This document shows, in pieces, positions 34,616-41,949 of a stretch of 64,000 nt of DNA. Origin of the DNA: an uncultured Alphaproteobacteria bacterium (GTDB lineage Bacteria; Pseudomonadota; Alphaproteobacteria; Rhizobiales; Aestuariivirgaceae); contig CAMFKI010000017.1 in the NCBI GenBank assembly GCA_945957365.1, positions 1 to 64,000 on the forward strand. The letters are read 5' to 3'. The position numbers were made by a program, and so were the translations under genes. The notes below the pieces were generated by a model, which saw only the letters and a program-made list of their open reading frames with translations, was not told where the DNA came from and searched no databases. Within the stretch, counting starts at the first letter, position 1; each line of letters opens with the position of its first letter.

Positions 34616-36337
34616 TCAGCCGTTGGTCTTGGGCGCGGCGTTCTGGGCCGGGGTGACGGGCTGGGCGGGCGGGGGCATGCCGTTCTTGAGCTTGTCCTCG
34701 ATGCGCTTCAGGTCGTCGGGCTCGGGCTTGTTGTCCTTGGCGTGCTGCCACTGGAACTTCGCTTCGAGCGTGCGGCCGACACGCCAGTAGGCATCGCCCA
34801 GATGCTCGGCGATGATCGGGTCCGCCGGCAGGAGCTCCACCGCCTTCTCGCTGTAGGTCACCGCCTGGTCATAGTCGCCGAGCTGGAAGTAGGCCCAGCC
34901 CAGGCTGTCGATGATGTAGCCGTCATTGGGCTTGAGGTCGGCCGCCTTCTTCACCATGTCGAGGGCTTCGGGCAGGTTGATCTTCTTCTCGATCATCGAA
35001 TAGCCGAGATAGTTGAGCACGCTCGACTCGTTGGGCGAAAGCTCGAGAGCCTTGCGGAAGTGCTTTTCGGCCACGTCCCACTTGTTCAGCCGCTCGTTCG
35101 AGATGCCGGCGTAGTAGAAGACGCGCCAGTTGCCGGGACCCGGATTGGGAAGGAGCGCGATGGCCTGCTCATAGACGGGTGCGGCGTTGGCGAAATCCTC
35201 GTTGGCGCGGTAGAGGTTGCCGAGCGTCACGATGGCATCGAAGTTCTTGGGATCGGCCGCGATGATGCCCTTGAGCTTGGCCAGCGCATCGTCCTTGCGG
35301 TCGAGGTGCTGCAGGCAGACGGCTTCCTCCATGTCGGCATTGACGCGCAGCGGCGAGGCGGCGGGCACCTTCTGGTAGGCGGCGAGCGCCTTGTCGTAGC
35401 GCTTCATGGTTTCATAGGTGTCGCCGAGGAGGGTGTACATCACGTCCTCCTCGGTGCCCATGGAAATGCCGAGCTGGGTGTAGAGCAGGGCGACGTCGAT
35501 CGACTGGTCGTCGGTCATCGAGGTGGCGAGCGAGAACAGCGCCTCGGCGGCGCCCTCGTTGGCCGAGGTGATGAAGGGCTTCGGCTTCACGCCCTTGAGG
35601 CTGTCGGCAAGTGCCGCCTCGATCAGCGGATTGCCGTCCTGGGCGATGAAGGCGCGGTACAGCGTCTGGGCTTCGGGCCCGCGGCCGTGGCGGTCGAGGA
35701 AGTTGCCATAGGCCTGGACCACGCGCAGCGAGCCGGACGCCGCCTCATAGGCCTTCTTGTAGGCCGCTTCGGCGCGCAGGTCGTTGCCGAGATAGTCGGC
35801 GATCAGCGCCTGGTGGAAAGCCTTGAAGTTGGCGAAGCTCTCGTTCGAATCGAGACGGTCGAGCGCCTTGAGCGCCGGGGTGAGCTGGCCTTCGCCGGCA
35901 TAGGACCAGGCGGTGAGCAGCCACGAGGTGAGCTCGCCAATCGGGGTATAGGCCGACTGTTCGAAGTTCTTGCGGGCCTCCTCGTAATGGCCGGCCTTGA
36001 GGTCCATGGCGCCCAGCACGATGCGCGCCATGCGCTGCTGGCTGTTGAACTTCAGCACCTCGGCGGCGAATTCCTCGGCCTTGGGCATGTTGCCGTCGGC
36101 GAGTTCGAGCAGGAAGATCTTTTCGGTGAGGACGGGGTTGCCGGAATCGGCCTTGAGCGCGTCGCTCAGATAGTCGGAGGCGAGGTCGTTGTCGCGCGCC
36201 TTGGCGGCCGAGCGCCCGGCGAGATAGCTGCCCGAGGCCGACGACAGGGCCGGGTCATAGGCCAGCGCCGCCGTGGCGGACGCGGAAACGAGCAGGAGGC
36301 CGGTGAGTGCGGTGCGCAGGAGTGCCGTCATTGTCAT
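34616..36337 (-). CDS. Secreted TPR-repeat protein
   Basis: A 573-residue protein with an N-terminal signal peptide (TALLRTALTGLLLVSASATAALA) and tetratricopeptide repeats along most of its length; repeats with the W-x2-L-G-Y-A-F pattern are clear at about residues 385-530 (e.g. GNLYRANEDFANAAPVYEQAI, and DSLGWAYFQLGDYDQAV). It ends in a proline-rich segment. The function is unknown, though such proteins often scaffold envelope complexes. It is the upstream partner of ispE. The start could also be ATG 36331. Confidence 0.85.
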   Translation of the reverse strand: MTMTALLRTALTGLLLVSASATAALAYDPALSSASGSYLAGRSAAKARDNDLASDYLSDALKADSGNPVLTEKIFLLELADGNMPKAEEFAAEVLKFNSQQRMARIVLGAMDLKAGHYEEARKNFEQSAYTPIGELTSWLLTAWSYAGEGQLTPALKALDRLDSNESFANFKAFHQALIADYLGNDLRAEAAYKKAYEAASGSLRVVQAYGNFLDRHGRGPEAQTLYRAFIAQDGNPLIEAALADSLKGVKPKPFITSANEGAAEALFSLATSMTDDQSIDVALLYTQLGISMGTEEDVMYTLLGDTYETMKRYDKALAAYQKVPAASPLRVNADMEEAVCLQHLDRKDDALAKLKGIIAADPKNFDAIVTLGNLYRANEDFANAAPVYEQAIALLPNPGPGNWRVFYYAGISNERLNKWDVAEKHFRKALELSPNESSVLNYLGYSMIEKKINLPEALDMVKKAADLKPNDGYIIDSLGWAYFQLGDYDQAVTYSEKAVELLPADPIIAEHLGDAYWRVGRTLEAKFQWQHAKDNKPEPDDLKRIEDKLKNGMPPPAQPVTPAQNAAPKTNG

Positions 36338-36472
36338 CCATTTCAGCGGTCGGGCGGCAGGAGGCCGCCACTGTGTCATGTCAGGTGCTTCGCCGCAAAA
36401 TGCGGTGTTTTTGGGATGAGGGCAAGGGCGGGCGTTTCGCGACTTTGCCGCGTTGCGACCGCATCGCCGTGC

Positions 36473-36541
36473 CCTCGTCCCCTCACCTCCCCCGACAGCG
36501 TCGGGTCCCCTTCCTTTCCCGCGGTGCGGGAGAGGACGAGG
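36473..36541. repeat. Small palindromic intergenic element, family E
   Basis: Ends in CCTCGTCC and its complement GGACGAGG, with two internal hairpins (CCCGACAGCGTCGGG and CCCGCGGTGCGGG). It lies directly after the ETF-QO stop, in the gap before the TPR gene. Only one copy was seen in this window. Confidence 0.55.
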
Positions 36542-38191
36542 CTACATGTTGGGATAGTTCGGGCCCTCGCCACCCTGTGGCACCACCCAGTTGATGTTCT
36601 GGGCGGGGTCCTTGATGTCGCAGGTCTTGCAGTGCACGCAGTTCTGGTGGTTGATCTGGAAGCGCGGCGGCTTGCCCTCCTCGCGCACCACCTCGTAGAC
36701 CCCGGCCGGGCAATAGCGCTGGGCCGGTTCGTCGTAGACGGGCAGGTTCTCGCCGATCGGGATTTCCGGGTTCTTCAGCTGCAGGTGGACCTTCTCGTCC
36801 TCCTCGTGGTTGGTGCCGGAGAAGGCGACGTTGGTGAGCCGGTCGAAGGAGATGACGCCGTCGGGCTTCGGGTACTTGATGGGCTTCGCCTTGTCGGCGG
36901 GGAGCAGCGTGGCGTAGTCGGACTTGCCGTGCTTCCAGGTGCCGAAGCCGAAGCCGAAAAGCTGGTTCAGCCACATGTCGAGGCCGCCCAGCGCGAGCCC
37001 GCCGATGAGGCCGAGCTTCGACCACATGGGCTTGACGTTCTTGACGCGCTTCAGGTCCTCGTAGACCGGCGAATGCTCATAGGCCGTTTCGTATTCGACC
37101 AGGCTGTCGCCGCTGCGGCCGGCGGCGAGCGCCGCGGCTGCGGCTTCCGCCGCCATCATGCCGGTCTTCATCGCGTTGTGCGAGCCCTTGATGCGCGGCA
37201 CGTTGACGAAGCCCGCCGAGCAGCCGATCAGCGCACCGCCGGGGAAGGACAGTTTCGGTACCGACTGGAAGCCGCCCTCGGTGATGGCGCGTGCGCCATA
37301 GGCGATGCGGCGGCCGCCCCTCAGCACCGGCTCGACCAGCGGGTGATGCTTGAAGCGCTGGAACTCCATGTAGGGGAAGAGGTGCGGGTTCTGATAGTTC
37401 AGGTGGGTCACGAAGCCGATGGACACGAGATTGTCCTCGAGGTGGTACATGAAGGTGCCGCCGCCGGTCTTGAGGCCGAGCGGCCAGCCCATGGTGTGGG
37501 TGACCTGGCCCGGCTTGTGGTTCTCGGGCAGGACCTCCCAGAGTTCCTTCATGCCGAGGCCGTATTTCTGCGGCTCGCGGCCCTCGGTGAGGTTGAATTT
37601 CGCGATGATCTCCTTGGCGAGCGAGCCGCGCGCGCCCTCGGCGATGAAGACATACTTGCCGAGCAGTTCCATGCCGGGCTGGAAGTCGGGCTTCTGCTTG
37701 CCGTCCTTGCCGATGCCCATGACCCCGGCGACCACGCCGCGGACCGAGCCATCCTCGCGGTAGAGCACTTCCGAGCAGGCGAAGCCCGGATAGATCTCGA
37801 CGCCGAGACCCTCGGCCTGCTGGGCCAGCCAGCGGCAGATGTTGCCGAGCGAGACGGCATAATTGCCGTGGTTGTTCATCAGCGGCGGCATCAGGACGTT
37901 CGGCAGCCGCACCGCGCCCGAGGGGCCTAGCATGTAGAAGCGGTCCTCGGTGACGGGGGTGTTGAGGGGCGCGCCCAGTTCCTTCCAGTCGGGGATGAGC
38001 TCGTTCAGGGCCACGGGATCGATCACCGCGCCCGACAGGATGTGGGCGCCGACTTCCGAGCCCTTCTCGAGCAGGCAGACGGAAAGCTCGGGGTTGATCT
38101 GCTTCAGGCGGATCGCCGCCGACAGCCCGGCGGGGCCCGCACCGACGATCACCACGTCATATTCCATCGCCTCGCGCTGGACCTGTTCCAA
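36542..38191 (-). CDS. Electron transfer flavoprotein-ubiquinone oxidoreductase
   Basis: Membrane-associated enzyme of 549 residues that passes electrons from ETF to ubiquinone, as in fatty acid and amino acid oxidation. The FAD motif VVIVGAGPAGLSAAIRL is near the N terminus, the quinone-binding middle is complete, and a C-terminal 4Fe-4S site reads NCVHCKTCDIKDP. The start is TTG at 38191, preceded by GGGAG; the ATG at 38167 (8 codons later) is possible. The ETF genes are not in this window. Its product would serve dehydrogenases such as the FAD oxidase at 8549 (inference). Confidence 0.94.
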   Translation of the reverse strand: MEQVQREAMEYDVVIVGAGPAGLSAAIRLKQINPELSVCLLEKGSEVGAHILSGAVIDPVALNELIPDWKELGAPLNTPVTEDRFYMLGPSGAVRLPNVLMPPLMNNHGNYAVSLGNICRWLAQQAEGLGVEIYPGFACSEVLYREDGSVRGVVAGVMGIGKDGKQKPDFQPGMELLGKYVFIAEGARGSLAKEIIAKFNLTEGREPQKYGLGMKELWEVLPENHKPGQVTHTMGWPLGLKTGGGTFMYHLEDNLVSIGFVTHLNYQNPHLFPYMEFQRFKHHPLVEPVLRGGRRIAYGARAITEGGFQSVPKLSFPGGALIGCSAGFVNVPRIKGSHNAMKTGMMAAEAAAAALAAGRSGDSLVEYETAYEHSPVYEDLKRVKNVKPMWSKLGLIGGLALGGLDMWLNQLFGFGFGTWKHGKSDYATLLPADKAKPIKYPKPDGVISFDRLTNVAFSGTNHEEDEKVHLQLKNPEIPIGENLPVYDEPAQRYCPAGVYEVVREEGKPPRFQINHQNCVHCKTCDIKDPAQNINWVVPQGGEGPNYPNM

Positions 38192-38273
38192 GGGCTGAAC
38201 TCCCGTCTATCTTCTCGTTTGGGGCGTCTTTATAGTGCCCGGCCAGCCGCACACAAGCCCACCCGATCCGGAC

Positions 38274-39077
38274 ATGGACAAGACACAAAACGACATGACG
38301 CCCGCCGACGCCGCCGCGGCGCTGCGCTGGCTTTCCGAGATGGGAGCCGACGAGATCATCGGCGAAAACCCGGTCAACCGGCTGGTGGCCCCCGCCCCCA
38401 GGCCCGCACCCGCGGCGGCGCGGGCGGCGATCCCCGGCCCTGCCCCGGCGGCAGCGCCCGTGGTGGTGGTGGCGCCCGGCGCCACGGCCACGGCCTTTCG
38501 CAGCCTGACGGAAATCGAGGCGGCGCTGGCGGGCTTCGACGCCTGCCCGCTGAAGAAGACCGCGACCAGGCTGTGCTATGCCGACGGCAACCCGCAGGCC
38601 CGCGTCATGCTGATCGGCGAGGCGCCGGGCCGCGAGGAGGACATCGAGGGCCGGCCCTTCGTCGGACGGTCCGGCCAGCTCCTCGACCGCATGCTGGCGG
38701 CGGTGGGCCTGTCGCGTACGGCGCAGGACCGCGAGAGTTCGGTGTTCATCACCAACGTGATCTTCTGGCGCCCGCCCGGCAACCGCACCCCGACCGAGGC
38801 CGAGACGCAGATGTGCCTGCCCTTCCTGGTCCGCACGATCGAGCTGCAGCAGCCCGACGTCATCGTCTGCCTCGGCGCCACGCCGGCGCACCGCCTGACG
38901 GCCAAGGCCGACGGCATCCTGAAGCTGCGCGGCAAGTGGGTGACGGCGAACGTCAGTGGACGGAACATTCCGCTGCTGCCGACGCTCCATCCCGCCTACC
39001 TGCTGCGCCAGCCGGCGCAGAAGCGGCTCGCCTGGCGCGACATGCTGATGCTGCGCCAGATGCTGGACGCGCACTGA
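38274..39077 (+). CDS. Uracil-DNA glycosylase, family 4-like, with incomplete Fe-S cysteines
   Basis: Base-excision repair enzyme of 267 residues. Motif A is GEAPGREEDIEGRPFVGRSGQLLDRML and motif B is LHPAYLLR. Family 4 enzymes hold a 4Fe-4S cluster with C-x2-C and two later cysteines. Here only FDAC and MCLPF fit, while the other two positions are F and W or T. I recall that a cluster-free UDG class with broad specificity was described from Bradyrhizobium; this may belong to it. A proline/alanine-rich N-terminal linker (about residues 40-75) precedes the domain. A GTG at 38235 is the alternative start. It is divergent from ETF-QO. Confidence 0.85.
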   Translation: MDKTQNDMTPADAAAALRWLSEMGADEIIGENPVNRLVAPAPRPAPAAARAAIPGPAPAAAPVVVVAPGATATAFRSLTEIEAALAGFDACPLKKTATRLCYADGNPQARVMLIGEAPGREEDIEGRPFVGRSGQLLDRMLAAVGLSRTAQDRESSVFITNVIFWRPPGNRTPTEAETQMCLPFLVRTIELQQPDVIVCLGATPAHRLTAKADGILKLRGKWVTANVSGRNIPLLPTLHPAYLLRQPAQKRLAWRDMLMLRQMLDAH

Positions 39078-39181
39078 GCGGTTGCCGGTTGTGGATTGCT
39101 GGCGCCAGCGCTCCCCTTGTCCTGCGGAATCGGATGGTGTTTCATGTGCGGTCTGTCGCAAGTCTGGATTTTGGGTTTTCA

Positions 39182-39721
39182 ATGAGCGAGCCGCGCCAAT
39201 TCATCCCCGTTAGGATTGCCGTCCTGACGGTTTCCAACACAAGGACGCTGGAGGACGACGTTTCCGGCCAGACCCTGGCGGACCGCGTGGCGGACGCGGG
39301 CCACGCGCTGTCGGCGCGCAAGATCGTGAAGGACGACATCCGCGCCATCCGCCAGGTGATCCGCGACTGGACCGGGCGCGACGACGTCGATGCCATCATC
39401 ACCACCGGGGGCACCGGGCTCACCGGCCACGATGTCACCATCGAGGCGGTGCGGCCGCTGTTCGAGAAGGAGATCGAGGGCTTCGGCACGCTGTTCCACA
39501 TGGTGTCCTTCCCGAAGATCGGGACGTCGACCATCCAGTCGCGCGCCACGGCGGGCGTGATGAAGGGCAAATACGTGTTCTGCCTGCCGGGCTCGCCCGG
39601 CGCCTGCCGCGACGGCTGGGACATGATCCTGAAGGCGCAGCTCGACTACACCCACAAGCCGTGCAACTTCGTCGAGATCATGCCACGGCTGGACGAGCAC
39701 CTGCAGCGCCGGAAGGCCTAG
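39182..39721 (+). CDS. moaB: Molybdopterin adenylyltransferase-type protein (MoaB)
   Basis: A 179-residue MoaB/Mog-fold protein of molybdenum cofactor synthesis. TVSNTRTLEDDVSGQ and the glycine-rich TTGGTGLTGHDVTIEAV are the nucleotide and molybdopterin-binding segments. The C-terminal CLPGSPGACRDGWDMI is typical of MoaB. It shares its TAG stop (CTAG) with the convergent EamA gene. No other moa or moe gene is nearby. Confidence 0.92.
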   Translation: MSEPRQFIPVRIAVLTVSNTRTLEDDVSGQTLADRVADAGHALSARKIVKDDIRAIRQVIRDWTGRDDVDAIITTGGTGLTGHDVTIEAVRPLFEKEIEGFGTLFHMVSFPKIGTSTIQSRATAGVMKGKYVFCLPGSPGACRDGWDMILKAQLDYTHKPCNFVEIMPRLDEHLQRRKA

Positions 39722-40590
39722 GCCGGCCGCAGTCTCGGCAGGCTGAGGCCCGAGACCACGGCGAGGCCGAAGAGGATGACCGCGCCCCCGGCGAGCTGCG
39801 CGAAGGACACGCTTTCGCCCAGCACGAGGGCCGCCGTGACGATGCCCACGGCGGGCATCAGCAGCAGGAAGGGCCCGGCCTCGTCGAGGCGGCACTGCCT
39901 GAGCAGCGTGAACCAGCACATGTAGGCGAGATAGAAGCCGACGATGCCGACGAAGGCCAGCGCCGCCCATTGCATGGCATCGGCCGTCATCAGCGACTGC
40001 CACTGGCCGTGTTCGATGGCGAGTGTCGCCAGCGCCAGCTGCGGCACGGAGCCGAAGGCATTGGCCTTGAGCAGGCCGACGCCGCTGTCCTTGCCGAGCT
40101 TGCGCGCCAGCACCTGGCCCAGCGCCCAGCAGAAGGCGCTGACGATGATCATCACGCTGGGGACGAGCCCCGGCGCCTGTTCCGGAAGGCCGATGACGAT
40201 GGCGACGCCGATCACCGCGATGGCCGTGCCGAGGAGCTTCCGGGCGTCGAGCCGCTCCTTCATGATCAGCCAGTCGAGCAGCACGGCGAAGGGAATCTGG
40301 ATCTGCAGGATGAGGTTCGCCGCGGTCGCCGGCATGGCCTCGCTGCGCAGGCCCCAGAACAGCAGTGCGCCCTGGATGGTCACCGCGAAGGCCGAGATGG
40401 CGATGATGGCGGGGAGCGGCGTCCGGAGCCTGTCGCGGTGGGTCAGCCCGAGGATCACCGCGATGCCGCCATAGACGATCAGCATCATGAACAGCGGCGG
40501 GAAATGGCTGACCGCGGGCTTGGCGATGGTGAAGCCCGTTCCGAAGAACAGCGGGGGCAGCAGGGCGAGCAGGATCTGGCGGCGGGTCAT
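39718..40590 (-). CDS. EamA/DMT-family transporter
   Basis: Ten-TM drug/metabolite transporter of 290 residues with the two-fold EamA repeat (about residues 10-135 and 150-280). Substrate unknown; related proteins export amino acids or other small metabolites. Its start is 80 bases from the divergent radical SAM gene, so the LexA box at 40632-40646 might also affect it, although the promoter elements seen point the other way. Confidence 0.87.
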   Translation of the reverse strand: MTRRQILLALLPPLFFGTGFTIAKPAVSHFPPLFMMLIVYGGIAVILGLTHRDRLRTPLPAIIAISAFAVTIQGALLFWGLRSEAMPATAANLILQIQIPFAVLLDWLIMKERLDARKLLGTAIAVIGVAIVIGLPEQAPGLVPSVMIIVSAFCWALGQVLARKLGKDSGVGLLKANAFGSVPQLALATLAIEHGQWQSLMTADAMQWAALAFVGIVGFYLAYMCWFTLLRQCRLDEAGPFLLLMPAVGIVTAALVLGESVSFAQLAGGAVILFGLAVVSGLSLPRLRPA

Positions 40591-40631
40591 TTGCGCCGTA
40601 GATGCCGGGGTTTGCGTCCTCAGACAAGAAT

Positions 40632-40646
40632 GTTCTTGTTTTGTTC
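40632..40646 (+). promoter_or_regulatory. LexA box (alphaproteobacterial type)
   Basis: GTTC-TTGTTTT-GTTC is an exact match to the GTTC-N7-GTTC consensus of Alphaproteobacteria. It lies over the -35 of the promoter at 40636-40664, and 24 bases before the start of the radical SAM gene at 40671, an ideal repressor position. Confidence 0.8.
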
Positions 40647-40664
40647 CAGCAGACTGCCTATATT
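40636..40664 (+). promoter_or_regulatory. Sigma-70 promoter of the radical SAM gene
   Basis: -35 TTGTTT (40636-40641), spacer of 17 bases, -10 TATATT (40659-40664). Start of transcription would fall near 40671, which is the ATG itself, so the mRNA may be leaderless; there is no Shine-Dalgarno sequence between -10 and ATG. The -35 is inside the LexA box. Confidence 0.7.
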
Positions 40665-40670
40665 GGCCTC

Positions 40671-41807
40671 ATGTCCACTCTGATCGATAGGCGCCGGGCC
40701 CTGCACCCCGATCCTGCCGCTCTCGGCGAGGGGCGGTTGACCGCCCTGTCCCACCAGGCGCGCGGGCGCGGCGCCGGCGTCAACATGACGGGGCGTTTCG
40801 AGCCGCATTCGCGCTCGCTGTTCGACGATGGCTGGCAGGGGCTGGAGGATTTGCCCGCCTTCCGGACCACGGTCTTCGAGGAAAAGCCCAAGACCATCAT
40901 CACCCGCAACGATTCGCCCGACATCAGCTTCGACCAGTCGATCAACCCCTATCGCGGCTGCGAGCATGGCTGTTCCTACTGCTATGCCCGGCCGGCGCAT
41001 TCCTACATGGGCCTTTCCCCCGGCCTCGACTTCGAATCGAAGCTCTTCGCCAAGCCGGACGCGGCGAAGCTTCTGCGCGCCGAGCTTCTGGCGAAAAGCT
41101 ACGTGCCGAAAACCATCGCACTCGGCGCCAACACAGATGCCTACCAGCCGATCGAGCGCGAGCGGCGCATCACCCGCGGCATTCTCGAGGTGCTGGCCGA
41201 GTTCAACCATCCGGTCGGCATCGTCACCAAGTCGGCGCTGGTGACGCACGACATCGACATTCTCGGGCCGATGGCGAAGAAGGGCCTGGTGAAGGTGGCG
41301 CTCTCCATCACCTCGCTCGACCCCAAGCTGGCGCGCGCCATGGAGCCCCGCGCCGCGACGCCGACGAAGCGGCTGGCCGCCATCGAGCAGCTCTCCGCGG
41401 CGGGCATTCCCACCGTGGTCATGGCCGCGCCGATCATCCCCGCGGTGAACGACAGCGAGATCGAGGCGATCCTCAGCGCCGCCCGTACGGCCGGTGCACA
41501 GGAAGCGGGCTACGTCATGCTGCGGCTGCCGCACGAGGTGAAGGAGGTGTTCAAGGACTGGCTCGACGCCACCATGCCGGACCGCGCGGGCAAGGTGATG
41601 TCGCTGGTCAAGTCGGTGGGCGGCGGCAAGGACTATGACGCCGCCTTCGTCAAGCGCCAGACCGGCACCGGACCCTATGCCTGGACCATCGGGCGGCGCT
41701 TCGAACTCAGCTGCCAGCGCCTCGGCCTCAATCGCCGCAAGCTGAAGCTCGACGTGAGCCAGTTCCGCCGGCCGCCGCAGCCGGGCGATCAGCTGAGCCT
41801 CCTGTAG
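40671..41807 (+). CDS. PA0069/SplB-related radical SAM protein
   Basis: A 378-residue radical SAM protein. The cluster motif is C97-x3-C101-x2-C104 in YRGCEHGCSYCYARP, followed by the domain's usual barrel. It belongs with the widespread PA0069-type family, which is related to spore photoproduct lyase; the natural substrate is not known to me. An exact LexA box overlaps its promoter, so it is likely SOS-inducible and may act in DNA repair. The start of 40671 fits both the homology and the apparent leaderless promoter. In other Alphaproteobacteria the gene is often near rnhB and ccrM (recollection). Confidence 0.9.
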   Translation: MSTLIDRRRALHPDPAALGEGRLTALSHQARGRGAGVNMTGRFEPHSRSLFDDGWQGLEDLPAFRTTVFEEKPKTIITRNDSPDISFDQSINPYRGCEHGCSYCYARPAHSYMGLSPGLDFESKLFAKPDAAKLLRAELLAKSYVPKTIALGANTDAYQPIERERRITRGILEVLAEFNHPVGIVTKSALVTHDIDILGPMAKKGLVKVALSITSLDPKLARAMEPRAATPTKRLAAIEQLSAAGIPTVVMAAPIIPAVNDSEIEAILSAARTAGAQEAGYVMLRLPHEVKEVFKDWLDATMPDRAGKVMSLVKSVGGGKDYDAAFVKRQTGTGPYAWTIGRRFELSCQRLGLNRRKLKLDVSQFRRPPQPGDQLSLL

Positions 41808-41949
41808 CGCCACAGGCAGGCCGGCTGCAGCGGGCGGAATCGGGCTTGCCTGATGCAGGTTTCAATCGATCTTGATCGGCGGGAGGCAAGGTGCCAAGGC
41901 ATGCCGTGACAGTCGGCACGGGCCGCTGCCACCGGGGACGCCTGCCTGA
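41808..41949. other. Intergenic region before the glycosyltransferase gene
   Basis: 142 bases without a gene. A GGGAGG motif at about 41880-41885 is too far from the ATG to act as its ribosome site. No clear promoter or terminator is visible. Confidence 0.3.
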
